Under the pieces are notes generated by a model that did not search any database, was not told the DNA's origin, and worked only from the letters and a program-made list of their open reading frames with translations. Positions 54,774-63,934 of a stretch of DNA of 64,000 bases are shown piece after piece. The translations under genes and the position numbers were made by a program. The first letter of the stretch is position 1. Every line of letters starts with the position of its first letter. Source of the DNA: Verrucomicrobiota bacterium (lineage in GTDB: Bacteria > Verrucomicrobiota > Verrucomicrobiia > CAIQCK01); the NCBI GenBank assembly GCA_026397915.1, contig JAPLTX010000038.1, positions 23,952 through 87,951 of the forward strand. Reading direction: 5' to 3'.

Positions 54774-55876
54774 TGCGCCCCCATTGCTTTTTGGACGAAC
54801 TCCGTCATCCGCTGTTTGAACACAGCACGATCGAACTTCATTGCGTGCTCACGAATCTTCGCCGGCACAAATCGGGCCGACTCTTTCTCCAGTCGCGTCA
54901 TGGCCGCCGCCAACGCGTCCACCGTTTGATCGGCAAAGAACAGGCCCGTCTCACCATCTACCACCGTTTCCAGCGCGCCTCCGCGGCCGAACGCGATCAC
55001 GGGCTTGCCACACGCTTGCGCCTCCAAAGGCACAATGCCGAAATCCTCCTCACCCGGGAAGAGCAGCGCCCGACAACCCGCATACCAGTCGCGCACCTGG
55101 TCGTCACTCTGCCAGCCAAGAAACTCGACGTTGGGTCCTGCCAGCTTTTCCAACGACGCGCGTTCCGGCCCGGTGCCGACAACCACGAGCCGCCTGCCGA
55201 GTCTTGCCGCTGCCGCGACGGCAAGGTCCACGCGTTTGTAAGGCGCCAGCGCGCTGACGACCAGATAGTAATCGTCCGACTTCTCCGACAGCTTCAACCG
55301 CTGCGAGTCCACCGGCGCCCAGATGACTGCTGCGTCGCGTCGGTAGTGGCGTTGAATGCGGCGGCGGACGTTCTCCGAATTTGCAATGTAGTGGTCCACG
55401 CGGTTGGCTGTCGCCACGTCCCACATCCGAAGGTAGTTGGCAAAGAACGGAATAATGGCGCGTTTTAGGCGACCCATGTGCTGCGGCCCGAAATACTGGT
55501 CATACATCTCATAGACGTAGCGCATCGGCGTGTGGACATAGCTGATGTGCGTTGTGCCGGCGTGCGGGATGACACCTTTCGCCACGCAATGGCTGGAAGA
55601 AAGGACCAAGTCGTAACCGGCGAAATTGAACGACTCGATGGCTGTCGGGAACAGTGGCAGATAGTTGCGATACTTCGCCGCCACCTTCGGCAGCCGTTGC
55701 ACGAACGTCGTCTCGATGCGGTGCCGCTCGATGACTTGCGACACGCTGCCCTTGATGTGCAGCAATGTGTAGATCGGTGCGTCGGGAAACATCTCGCAGA
55801 ACACCTCCAGCACCTTCTCACCTCCGCGCATGCCGGTGAGCCAATCGTGGACCAAGGCAACGTGCATGGTTTTCAT
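54761..55876 (-). CDS. Family 4 glycosyltransferase
   Basis: The start at 55876 (MKTMHVALVHDWLTGMRGGE) is preferred over 55903. The 371-residue GT-B enzyme has GGEKVLEVFCEMFPDAPIYT, the acceptor-domain SYVHTPMRYVYEMYDQYFG and the donor site VVGTGPERASLEKL. Near the C-terminus EDFGIVPLEAQACGKPVIA is the E-x7-E motif of family 4. Substrates are unknown; the YVHTPMRY feature is frequent in mannosyl- or rhamnosyl-type enzymes, but that is not decisive. Confidence 0.88.
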   Translation of the reverse strand: MKTMHVALVHDWLTGMRGGEKVLEVFCEMFPDAPIYTLLHIKGSVSQVIERHRIETTFVQRLPKVAAKYRNYLPLFPTAIESFNFAGYDLVLSSSHCVAKGVIPHAGTTHISYVHTPMRYVYEMYDQYFGPQHMGRLKRAIIPFFANYLRMWDVATANRVDHYIANSENVRRRIQRHYRRDAAVIWAPVDSQRLKLSEKSDDYYLVVSALAPYKRVDLAVAAAARLGRRLVVVGTGPERASLEKLAGPNVEFLGWQSDDQVRDWYAGCRALLFPGEEDFGIVPLEAQACGKPVIAFGRGGALETVVDGETGLFFADQTVDALAAAMTRLEKESARFVPAKIREHAMKFDRAVFKQRMTEFVQKAMGAQWSA

Positions 55877-55977
55877 AGCAAGCGTCTTTCTAACGCGAAG
55901 CAACCCTCAAAGCCAGTCTCTTATAGCAATTCGCGCGGCGTGCGGCCAGCTTTTGTGCTTGAGAGGCTGCTGACGGT

Positions 55978-57327
55978 ATGCAGAATCACCGTCAAACGGA
56001 ATTGGGACTTGGAGCAACTGTTTCTGTGCAGCTAAAGCGTCTGACTGATCTTCTCCGCAACAGCCTTTTGGCCCGCAACACGTTCTGGATGATGGTGGGA
56101 CACGGGTTGCGCCTTCTCGTCCAGGCCACCTATTTCGTTTTGATTGCGCGCGCGCTGGGGGCGGAAGGTCTCGGCGCTTTTATGGGCGTCGTAGCCTTGG
56201 TGAACATCGCATCGCCATTCGCGGGCCTCGGCATCGGCAATCTCCTCATCAAGAACGTGTCCCGAGATGCCGGCTTGTTCGCTTGTTGCTGGGGCAACGC
56301 CTTGCTGGTGACTTTTGTTTCGGCGTCGGTGTTGTTCGTGCTGGTGCTGGCATTTTGGTATTTCGTGCTGGCGGTTTCCATTCCCGGCTTGCTCGTGCTC
56401 GTTGTGGCGATCTCGGACCTTTTTTTTGGACGGCTGGTTGACGTCAGCGGGCAGGCGTATATGGCATTTCAGCGGCTGAACCGCACCGCGCAGTTTCAGG
56501 TGATGCTCAGTTCGCTGCGTTTTGCGGCGGCCTTGCTGTTTCTGACTTTCTCGGCAGGTCACCGTCCGGTGGATTGGAGCCTGTATTACCTTGGCGGCAC
56601 TGCCGTCACCGCGTTGATCGCAGCGGCGTTGGTGAGCTACGAACTGGGATCGCCGAAACTGGCGCTGGAGCGCATCCGGCCGGAGATGAAGGAGGGTTTC
56701 TACTTTGCAACCGCCTTGTCGGCACAGGGCATTTACAACGACATTGATAAGACAATGCTGGTGCGTCTCTCGACGTTGGGAGCGGCCGGCATCTACGCGG
56801 CGGCTTATCGTTTGATTGATGTTGCGTTCCTTCCCGTGCGCTCTCTCTTGTGGGCGGCTTATGCCCGTTTCTTTCAACACGGCGTCGCAGGCTTGCAGGG
56901 CACCTTGGGTTTTGCGAAGCGGTTGCTTCCCCTTGCAGGCGGCTACGGCTTGGCCGTTGGCGTGGGGCTTTTCATCGCGGCGCCGTTGGTGCCGCTGGTT
57001 TTGGGGGCGGAATATACCGAAACCGTGGAGGCGGTGCGGTGGCTTGCGCTGCTACCGTTCCTGAAGGCCATGCATGATTTTGCCGCCGACTCGTTGACCG
57101 GTGCGGGGTTTCAAGGCCAGCGCAGTTGCGTGCAGGTGTTGGTGGCCGTAACCAACGTGGGCTTGAATTTCTGGTTGATCCCGATTTATTCCTGGCGAGG
57201 GGCGGCGTGGGCCAGTCTGCTTTCAGACGGTTTGTTGGCGGTGGCGCTGTGGGTCATGGCTTGGTTCCTTGCTCGTCGGACCCAAGGGCAGCCCGCAGCC
57301 AATCCGCCGCCGCTTGCGAATCCGTGA
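55978..57327 (+). CDS. Oligosaccharide flippase (Wzx-like, MATE/MOP superfamily)
   Basis: The protein, 449 residues from the first ATG, has about 12-14 hydrophobic helices. An N-terminal amphipathic segment is followed by NTFWMMVGHGLRLLVQATYF and ALGAEGLGAFMGVVALVNIA, the typical opening of Wzx-type flippases. EMKEGFYFATALSAQGIYND begins the second half. It would flip lipid-linked repeat units across the inner membrane. It is divergent from the GT pair and followed by a GT4 gene on the same strand. Confidence 0.85.
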   Translation: MQNHRQTELGLGATVSVQLKRLTDLLRNSLLARNTFWMMVGHGLRLLVQATYFVLIARALGAEGLGAFMGVVALVNIASPFAGLGIGNLLIKNVSRDAGLFACCWGNALLVTFVSASVLFVLVLAFWYFVLAVSIPGLLVLVVAISDLFFGRLVDVSGQAYMAFQRLNRTAQFQVMLSSLRFAAALLFLTFSAGHRPVDWSLYYLGGTAVTALIAAALVSYELGSPKLALERIRPEMKEGFYFATALSAQGIYNDIDKTMLVRLSTLGAAGIYAAAYRLIDVAFLPVRSLLWAAYARFFQHGVAGLQGTLGFAKRLLPLAGGYGLAVGVGLFIAAPLVPLVLGAEYTETVEAVRWLALLPFLKAMHDFAADSLTGAGFQGQRSCVQVLVAVTNVGLNFWLIPIYSWRGAAWASLLSDGLLAVALWVMAWFLARRTQGQPAANPPPLANP

Positions 57328-57388
57328 ACCGTCGAGCGCTAATCCTTGCGTCGTTCCCTTGGTTGTCATAAAACCGGCACGGTGTTGA

Positions 57389-58603
57389 ATGAATACGAAC
57401 CCCGATAGTGTCCCATCTCAACCGCTCAAGGATAACAAATCCCAGCCGAAGATCTTGTTCATTGACCATGCTGGCGTGATGGGGGGTGGCCAGTATTCGT
57501 TGTTGGATATCGCACGCCACTTTGCCGGTTCATGCAAGGTTCTGCTTTTTGCCGATGGCCCTTTCCGGGAGCGACTGCAACAAGCGGGCGTCGCTGTGGA
57601 AGTGCTGGCGGCCCCCCGCAAGGTCAGCGGCGTTTCCAGACAGGCGACTCTTCTCCAGGACCTGCGCGCCGTCGCAGGCGTGTTGCATCTGGCGCGCTCG
57701 GTGGCCAAACACGCGCGTGATTACGACCTGATCTATGCGAACGGGCAAAAACCCATGGTGGTCTCGGCTTTCGTGGCCCGGCTCGCGAACAAGCCGCTCA
57801 TCTGGCATCTGCGGGATACACTGACGGTGCAGTTCGAGAGCCGTCTTCATCTCTGGTTGGCGACCACGCTTGCCAACTGTTTCGTCGCGCGAGTGATCGC
57901 CAACTCGAAAGCAACCGCAGAGGCATTCGTGCAGAGCGGAGGTCGTGCCGATCTGGTGCAGACGGTTTACAACGGGATCAGCGTGGCGCCATTTCGCGCC
58001 GTGACCTCCGAACAGGTGGCAGCAGCCCGCCAGCAGTTTGGGGTTGGTTCAGCGCCCGTGATTGGCGCATTTGGTCGCATCGCGCCGTGGAAGGGCCAGC
58101 ACGTGTTGTTGGAGGCTCTGCCGCAGTTGCCGGGAGTTCATGTGTTGTTTGTGGGGGACGCCATTTTTGGCGAGGACGCTTACGGCAAGAAGTTGCGCGA
58201 GCAGGCTGTCGCCTTGGGCGTGGCCGACCGCGCCCACTTCCTCGGATTTCGGCAGGATATTCCGTTGCTGATGAGCGCGGTGGACATGGTTGTGCACACC
58301 GCTGTGGAAGCGGAGCCGTTCGGCCGTGTGCTGGTCGAAGGCATGCTTGCCCGCAAACCTGTGGTGGCCACGCGTGGCGGTGGCACACCCGAGATCATTG
58401 AAAACGACGTTTCTGGTTTGTTGGTGCCGCCGAGCGATGCGAAAGCCCTCGTCGTCGCCATTGGCGGTCTGCTGGCGAATCCCGCGTCCGCACAGAGGCT
58501 GGCAGAAGCCGGTCATGCTGTGGCGCTACAGCGTTTCTCGCTGGAAGCGCTCTTGGCGGGTGTGATGCGTCAGGTTGATGATGTCCTCGCTCGACACCGC
58601 TAG
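57389..58603 (+). CDS. Family 4 glycosyltransferase
   Basis: The 404-residue GT-B enzyme begins after a polar lead (MNTNPDSVPSQPLKDNK) with KILFIDHAGVMGGGQYSLLD, the family N-terminal glycine motif. The donor half has AFGRIAPWKGQHVLLEAL and EAEPFGRVLVEGMLARKPVV, the E-x7-E motif, with GGTPEII after it. It probably adds a sugar to the repeat unit handled by the adjacent flippase. It converges with the polymerase gene 20 bp away. Confidence 0.9.
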   Translation: MNTNPDSVPSQPLKDNKSQPKILFIDHAGVMGGGQYSLLDIARHFAGSCKVLLFADGPFRERLQQAGVAVEVLAAPRKVSGVSRQATLLQDLRAVAGVLHLARSVAKHARDYDLIYANGQKPMVVSAFVARLANKPLIWHLRDTLTVQFESRLHLWLATTLANCFVARVIANSKATAEAFVQSGGRADLVQTVYNGISVAPFRAVTSEQVAAARQQFGVGSAPVIGAFGRIAPWKGQHVLLEALPQLPGVHVLFVGDAIFGEDAYGKKLREQAVALGVADRAHFLGFRQDIPLLMSAVDMVVHTAVEAEPFGRVLVEGMLARKPVVATRGGGTPEIIENDVSGLLVPPSDAKALVVAIGGLLANPASAQRLAEAGHAVALQRFSLEALLAGVMRQVDDVLARHR

Positions 58604-58623
58604 ATCTTCTGACGACAAGTGGC

Positions 58624-59985
58624 TCAGGGTCTCGCCGTCCCGGCGATCGTTTCGCGCTGAGCCTCTTTGGCTTGACGGCGTTGGATGAGATCGTGGGCAT
58701 GCACAGCGCACACAGCCGAGAGTATCCAGAACGTCACGGCTCCCGGTGTCCGTGCTGGCATATTGTGGAATAGGCTTGAGACGATAAACATCAGCAGCAT
58801 CGCCGTCGTGCCGTGAAAAAGCCATGTCACCTCCGACTCGATGGCTGATGCCCGTATCAGCAGCCAGAAAAGTTGCGCCACCAGCGCACCCCAGAACGCT
58901 ACGCCCACCAGCCCGTGATTGACCATTACCAACAGGTAGAAATTGTCCACAGGGTTATACGCGAACACACCTGCCCGGTCGCCCTTGCCTTGCTGGGTGC
59001 CACCCACGGCGCCCGTTCCTAGACCGAAGATGAAATCGGTGGGTGTCCTTAACCGGTCCCAAGACACCTGCCAGAATTCCTGGCGTGAAGCGAGGCTTCC
59101 CGAAGCCATATACGCCGATTGGCCTTGGGTGTTCACGTTCTCCTTGCGAAACTCCGTCAGCGCGAACGGCGCAGCCATGCTGCCAACCACCAGCAGTATC
59201 GCCAATGCGATGCGAAAACCGATCCCTTGCAGTGGTTGCAGGCGGACAACAAGCAGGTAGGTGGCCCCTACCACGGCGCCGAGAATGGATGTGCGAATGG
59301 TGGAGATATAAACGCCAATGCTCGCCACAAAAAAGATGCCCCAATAAATCCAACGCGCCCGGTGGTGAAACAACAGATAGGCGAGCGCCAACATGGTCAT
59401 TATGGTGCAGAAATCACCATACATGAACGGCGACCCGAATGTCCCAAACGGCCGGAATACGTGTTCGATCTCGCGAATGGCAAGCGCGCCTTCATCCGCG
59501 GCCCGGACAATCCAAGGGTGCATTTCCCACGCCACAGGATGGAGCGACTGAAACCAAGCGGCAGCCACGACGATCACAGTTACCAAGCCAAGGCTGTGAA
59601 GAACACGCATTTCCCACCGCAGCGGCAATGGCCAGGAGGGCATCACGATGATGCCGAACATCATTGCTGGCAGATAAACGCGTCGCAGTGCGATCAACGA
59701 TTGCCACGGTTCCGCCGTGCCGCGCGCGCGGCAGACCAACCACTCGATGCATCCCATGCCAATGATTAGCAGCCAAGTTGCGATCAACGCTCGTGGCGCC
59801 GCCAACCGCACTCGCCCCTGCCTCAACGTTGCCATCAAGGAGAGTGCCACCAAGACAACCAGCGTCCCTTCCTTCCAGAAAGCAAAGACCGGACCTATTG
59901 CCTCTGGCACTTGGAATCGCAACACCGTCGCCACGCCATCGAATTGCACCGCCACCAGGAAAAGCAGGAGCAATCGGGAAATCAT
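58624..59985 (-). CDS. O-antigen ligase/polymerase-like membrane protein (Wzy/WaaL type)
   Basis: The 453-residue protein has about ten to twelve hydrophobic helices, with a long periplasmic loop carrying GSLASRQEFWQVSWDRLRTP followed by DFIFGLGTG. The order hydrophobic core-RxEFW-FGxGxG resembles O-antigen polymerase and ligase families. It would polymerise or ligate lipid-linked oligosaccharide. It lies 28 bp after the chain-length gene on the same strand. Confidence 0.8.
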   Translation of the reverse strand: MISRLLLLFLVAVQFDGVATVLRFQVPEAIGPVFAFWKEGTLVVLVALSLMATLRQGRVRLAAPRALIATWLLIIGMGCIEWLVCRARGTAEPWQSLIALRRVYLPAMMFGIIVMPSWPLPLRWEMRVLHSLGLVTVIVVAAAWFQSLHPVAWEMHPWIVRAADEGALAIREIEHVFRPFGTFGSPFMYGDFCTIMTMLALAYLLFHHRARWIYWGIFFVASIGVYISTIRTSILGAVVGATYLLVVRLQPLQGIGFRIALAILLVVGSMAAPFALTEFRKENVNTQGQSAYMASGSLASRQEFWQVSWDRLRTPTDFIFGLGTGAVGGTQQGKGDRAGVFAYNPVDNFYLLVMVNHGLVGVAFWGALVAQLFWLLIRASAIESEVTWLFHGTTAMLLMFIVSSLFHNMPARTPGAVTFWILSAVCAVHAHDLIQRRQAKEAQRETIAGTARP

Positions 59986-60013
59986 ATCGTGCGGCCGTGC
60001 GGCCAGCCTTGCC

Positions 60014-60778
60014 TCAGATTGGCTCTGTCTTGGTGTCGGTCGCCACCACGTCCTCTGCGGTAACGGCAGATGTGGTGATGTTCAGACGGCAGAATGCGAC
60101 GAACACCCACAAGAACATCGTCATCACGCCGGCGATGAGCGTGTTCAGGCCGACACGCGGCTTGCATTTTTGGTCGGGCACCAAAGGTCGGTCCACCACA
60201 CGGGCAAGGTATTGGTTGTAAGTGGTCTGCAACTCCATGTTCATCCGCTCCAACTCATCCAAGTAACACTGGACCATCGCTGCCGCCCTCTTTGGGTCTT
60301 GATCCTCCACGCTGATGGAGAGCATGCCCTGCGTCGTGACACGGATGTCGGTGCGTTTTTGAAGTTCTTCAACAATATCCGAGAGGAGCGGGCCTTCGTG
60401 GGGTTCCTGCCACGGCATGCGCGGCAGCTTGATCAACCTCTCGTTCCAGTAAACGCGCATCAAATCGAACTTCTCAATCACCGCGAGGGCCAGCCGCTGG
60501 CTGCCCAACAAACCCACGATAACGTCGGTGGCCGTAGTGTTGGGGCGAATGGCGCTTCCCACAGCAGCCGCTCCGAAGCGGGTTTTCAGGCCATCCGGTG
60601 TGGGCCAAGCTTGATCCACTTCCGGCGACACCAGCATCGCCGTGGCGCGATAAACCTTGGGCAATTGCAGCGACACCGCCACGGTGGCCGACATCGCCAA
60701 AAGCATCACGACCATCATCCACCATTTCTGACGCCATAACACACAAATCAGATCACGCAGATGAATGTCTTCTTCCAT
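60014..60778 (-). CDS. Polysaccharide chain-length determinant (Wzz-like, no kinase domain)
   Basis: Start at 60778 (MEEDIHLRDLICVLWRQKWW) follows AAGGAT and is the usual short cytoplasmic lead. The 254-residue product has a first membrane helix (WMMVVMLLAMSATVAVSL), YRATAMLVSPEV at the start of the periplasmic domain, and ISVEDQDPKRAAAMVQCYLD. A second helix near the end is VGLNTLIAGVMTMFLWVFV. No tyrosine-kinase domain or Tyr-rich tail follows, so it is of the Wzz type instead of Wzc. The periplasmic part is short. Confidence 0.85.
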   Translation of the reverse strand: MEEDIHLRDLICVLWRQKWWMMVVMLLAMSATVAVSLQLPKVYRATAMLVSPEVDQAWPTPDGLKTRFGAAAVGSAIRPNTTATDVIVGLLGSQRLALAVIEKFDLMRVYWNERLIKLPRMPWQEPHEGPLLSDIVEELQKRTDIRVTTQGMLSISVEDQDPKRAAAMVQCYLDELERMNMELQTTYNQYLARVVDRPLVPDQKCKPRVGLNTLIAGVMTMFLWVFVAFCRLNITTSAVTAEDVVATDTKTEPI

Positions 60779-60988
60779 ATCCTTACGCCATTGCTGGTTG
60801 CTGACGGCACGATCTTGGCGGTTGTTCGCCTCTTGTTCTGCTGTGCATCCTAACACCCGTTCCGATCCGACTCAATTGCAAAAACCAGCCCGCAGGCGAA
60901 AGATTCGACCTGTCTGCGCGTGACCGGCCGGGCAACACGGTCGTTCACAACGCTTGACTGGACGCCCGACAACGACTTCACTGGTGCC

Positions 60989-61768
60989 ATGCTTCGCTCT
61001 TGCCTGTATGCAATGCTGGCGGCGATTCTCGCAATTCGCGCGGTCGCTGACGAACCGATCCGCGCCAGCGGGTTATTGACACCGATGCTGGAGATCGAAG
61101 TTGGCAGTGAGTTGCGCGGCACCATCGTCTGGTTGGCCAACGAAGGCGACGCTGTGCCCAAGGGCCAGCCGTTGGTCAAGCTGCGAGACTCGATCGAGCG
61201 ATTCACTGTTGATTTGCGCAAAGCACAACTGGATGGCGTTCGTTACGCACTCGAACGTTACAAGAAAGACTACGAAGCCGGCAGGCTGTTGCAGGGCAAG
61301 AAAATCATCAACGACGAAGAAATGCGCTTGCGGGAGTTCAACTACCTAAACGCCCAAAGCCAACTGGATCAGGCCGTCGCCAATCACAAGCTCGCCCTTG
61401 AGGACGTCACGTTGCGGACCGTGCTCGCGCCGCTTGACTGCGTGGTCGTCAGGCAACTGAAAAAAATCGGTGAGACGCTGGTGGTTAGCGCGGGCGTCGA
61501 AAACATCTTGCGCGTGGTTCACATTGACTCGCTCTATTTTGTGGCCTATCCCGACGCAAAGTTTGCAGGTCAGATCAAGCTGGGGCAGAAAACGGAAATC
61601 TCGATTCCACTCCGGGGCCAGGAAAAGCTGACCGGCGAAGTGGCCTACGTTGATCCTGGAGTGGAGGCCAACAGCGGTAGTTTCCGCGTGAAGATTCTGG
61701 TGAAGAACCCCGATCACAAGATCACCCCCGGATTACACGGCGTTGCCACCTTCCTGACAGCCAAATAG
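60989..61768 (+). CDS. Exported HlyD-like periplasmic adaptor protein
   Basis: Start at 60989 gives the signal peptide MLRSCLYAMLAAILAIRAVA-DE; the longer frame from 60920 is polar. The 259-residue protein has the lipoyl halves ELRGTIVWLANEGDAVPKGQ and LRTVLAPLDCVVVRQLKKIG, flanking a helical hairpin (LRKAQLDGVRYALERYKKDY). A beta-barrel with IPLRGQEKLTGEVAYVDPGV follows. No ABC transporter or outer-membrane channel gene is adjacent. A part in polysaccharide export is inferred from location only. Confidence 0.8.
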   Translation: MLRSCLYAMLAAILAIRAVADEPIRASGLLTPMLEIEVGSELRGTIVWLANEGDAVPKGQPLVKLRDSIERFTVDLRKAQLDGVRYALERYKKDYEAGRLLQGKKIINDEEMRLREFNYLNAQSQLDQAVANHKLALEDVTLRTVLAPLDCVVVRQLKKIGETLVVSAGVENILRVVHIDSLYFVAYPDAKFAGQIKLGQKTEISIPLRGQEKLTGEVAYVDPGVEANSGSFRVKILVKNPDHKITPGLHGVATFLTAK

Positions 61769-61808
61769 ATCCAACCGCCGTCGGTTAGAGGATCTCCAGT
61801 CGGATTTC

Positions 61809-62855
61809 TCAGACTTTCGCGTCTTCCTTCGCGTCTGGCGCAATTGCGGTGCCTGTTTCAGACACGCATACGACCCGGAAACCGATGTAGGCGTCGCTGA
61901 AATCCACCGCGCGGCGCGCTCGCATCGTCACACGACAACTGTAACCGTGATTCATCCAGCTTCCGCCGCGGCAAACCTTGTATTGGCTGGCTGCCGGTCC
62001 GGTCGGATCCGACCGCGTCGCCCCGCTGCCGTAGCCCGGCTCATACCAATCGGCGCACCATTCCCAGACATTGCCGACCATGTCGAGCACGCCGTGCGGG
62101 CTGACACCGTTCGGAAAGTGCGCGACAGGCGAAGTCTGATCGAAGTCGCCGCCTTCCTCCGCGCTGTTGCACCGGCGCGGATCCCATTGATTGCCCCAAG
62201 GGAAAATACGCCCGTCCGTGCCGCGCGCCGCAAACTCCCACTGTGCTTCCGTTGGCAGGCGATACTCGCGCCCGTCGCGTTGCGAGAGCCAGAGGCAGAA
62301 CGCGGTCGCCTCGTTCCAGTTCGTGAAGATGACCGGATGATCGTCGCTGTTCCATGCCGGACGGAGTTGCCGATGATCGGGATCGAACTGCTCGTATTGT
62401 GCGTTCGTCACCGGCGTTACTGCCATCCAGCAAGCTTGCGTCAGCAGCACAGTATGCGCGGGCTTTTCGTTGTCGGGAGATTTCGCGTCAGAGCTGCCCA
62501 TCGTAAACTCGGCCGGCCCAACCCGCACAAACGCCATCCCCAGCGAATTGGTGAACATCGCACTCGCCGGTTTGGCCGCCTCGACCGCGGCCAGCCCGGT
62601 GCTCGTCACGCTGCCCGGCTCCTTGAGCGCGGAGGCGAGCCTTGTGTCGAGATTAGCGGCGATCGCTGATTGCTGCGCCGTTTTGGAGGCCCAATGCAGA
62701 CGCACGCCGATCGCACCCACGGATTTCAGCAACCGGTTTAATCGCAGCAACACCAACAGCAGCACCGCGCTCTGGATGGCCAATACGACAATCAACGCAG
62801 CCAGCAACCATTCACTTATTGTGCCGCCGGTCACTGTGGAAATAATCATGATCAC
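61809..62855 (-). CDS. Membrane-anchored formylglycine-generating-enzyme-like (SUMF1) protein
   Basis: The 348-residue product has an N-terminal membrane helix (EWLLAALIVVLAIQSAVLLL), a linker, and an FGE-sulfatase domain. That domain contains FVRVGPAEFTMGSSD, MAVTPVTNAQYEQF, YRLPTEAQWEFAARG, DMVGNVWEWCADW and the end GGSWMNHGYSCRVTMRARR. The paired cysteines of true FGE enzymes are not both evident, so it may be a carbohydrate-binding or regulatory relative. No sulfatase gene is in the window. It is divergent from the sugar transferase. Confidence 0.85.
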   Translation of the reverse strand: MIMIISTVTGGTISEWLLAALIVVLAIQSAVLLLVLLRLNRLLKSVGAIGVRLHWASKTAQQSAIAANLDTRLASALKEPGSVTSTGLAAVEAAKPASAMFTNSLGMAFVRVGPAEFTMGSSDAKSPDNEKPAHTVLLTQACWMAVTPVTNAQYEQFDPDHRQLRPAWNSDDHPVIFTNWNEATAFCLWLSQRDGREYRLPTEAQWEFAARGTDGRIFPWGNQWDPRRCNSAEEGGDFDQTSPVAHFPNGVSPHGVLDMVGNVWEWCADWYEPGYGSGATRSDPTGPAASQYKVCRGGSWMNHGYSCRVTMRARRAVDFSDAYIGFRVVCVSETGTAIAPDAKEDAKV

Positions 62856-63069
62856 CTCTGCCGTGTTACGCGCCTACACCTACCAACTCGCGCCTACATC
62901 TACCAACTATTGCCGCCCGGCTCAACCGCAAAATACCCGCGTCGGCTGCGGCTGGGATATGGACGGCACTGGTTGGATTGAGGCGGCGCAGCACGGGATG
63001 ATGCGAAGCAGTGCAAAGATTCTTGTTTCTCAACTGCCCACCATCTCTTATACTGCCGCCCATCGCGAC

Positions 63070-63867
63070 ATGGCCACGCCGACGGACAACTTAAACACCG
63101 ATCCTCCCTCCCAAACACAGTCGGGTTTGGGCGAGACAGACCCCATCATTCAGCAGGCGATGGAGGAGTTTGAAGGCGGGCTGGCGCGCGTGACCGGATC
63201 GCGCGTTCGGCCGGAATGGGACACCGCGGCGTTTCGCGAGCGGCTCTGGGACGTGGTGCTCGCCTCGATTGCGTTGGTGGCGCTCTCGCCGTTGTTCCTG
63301 CTCGCGGCGATTCTGACGCGCTACAAATCGCCGGGACCGCTCATCTTCCGCCAAAAACGTCTGGGGAAACACGGCGTGCCGTTCGACATCCTCAAGTTCC
63401 GCAGCATGCGTATAGACGCGGAGAGATACCTGCGCGAGCACGGCGACCTCTACCGCCGCTACGTCGCCAACAATTTCAAACTCGATCTGTGGGAAGACCC
63501 GCGCATTTCGGCGTGCGGCCGGTTCATGCGCCGCAGCAAGCTCGATGAACTGCCACAGATTTGGAACGTGTTGCGCGGCGAGATGACCTTGGTGGGGCCG
63601 CGCCCGATCATCCCGCCGGAGATCGTCAGCTACGGCATCTACGCCAAACGCCTCCTTTCAGTCCGACCGGGTGTCACCGGCTACTGGCAGGTGACAATGG
63701 GCGGCGAGATGGGCTACCCGCGCCGCGTGGTGCTGGACATGTTTTATGTCGAGCACAAGACCCGCACGCTGGACGTGCTCATCCTGTTGAAAACTTTTCC
63801 CGCCATCTGCTTCCACTTCTGGAAGAACCGCAAGTCAGCCAAGGCGGGGACGCCCAAGAATGGTTGA
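63070..63867 (+). CDS. Undecaprenyl-phosphate sugar phosphotransferase (WcaJ/PglC type)
   Basis: Start at 63070 is chosen because the frame upstream is antisense to the FGE-like gene. The 265-residue product has a lead of about 60 residues, one membrane hairpin (WDVVLASIALVALSPLFLLA), then FRQKRLGKHGVPFDILKFRS. SKLDELPQIWNVLRGEMTLV and GPRPIIPPEI follow, the polyprenyl-phosphate phosphoglycosyltransferase motifs (LDELPQ-x-W-N, VGPRP). It is the monotopic catalytic part only, lacking the WcaJ N-terminal domain. It would start repeat-unit synthesis by placing sugar-1-phosphate on undecaprenyl phosphate. Confidence 0.92.
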   Translation: MATPTDNLNTDPPSQTQSGLGETDPIIQQAMEEFEGGLARVTGSRVRPEWDTAAFRERLWDVVLASIALVALSPLFLLAAILTRYKSPGPLIFRQKRLGKHGVPFDILKFRSMRIDAERYLREHGDLYRRYVANNFKLDLWEDPRISACGRFMRRSKLDELPQIWNVLRGEMTLVGPRPIIPPEIVSYGIYAKRLLSVRPGVTGYWQVTMGGEMGYPRRVVLDMFYVEHKTRTLDVLILLKTFPAICFHFWKNRKSAKAGTPKNG

Positions 63868-63934
63868 ATGCGATCGCGGGCCTTGTGTGCCACGTGTGGG
63901 ATTCGGTCTTGACTGCGCAAGGGAAACTGTGAAC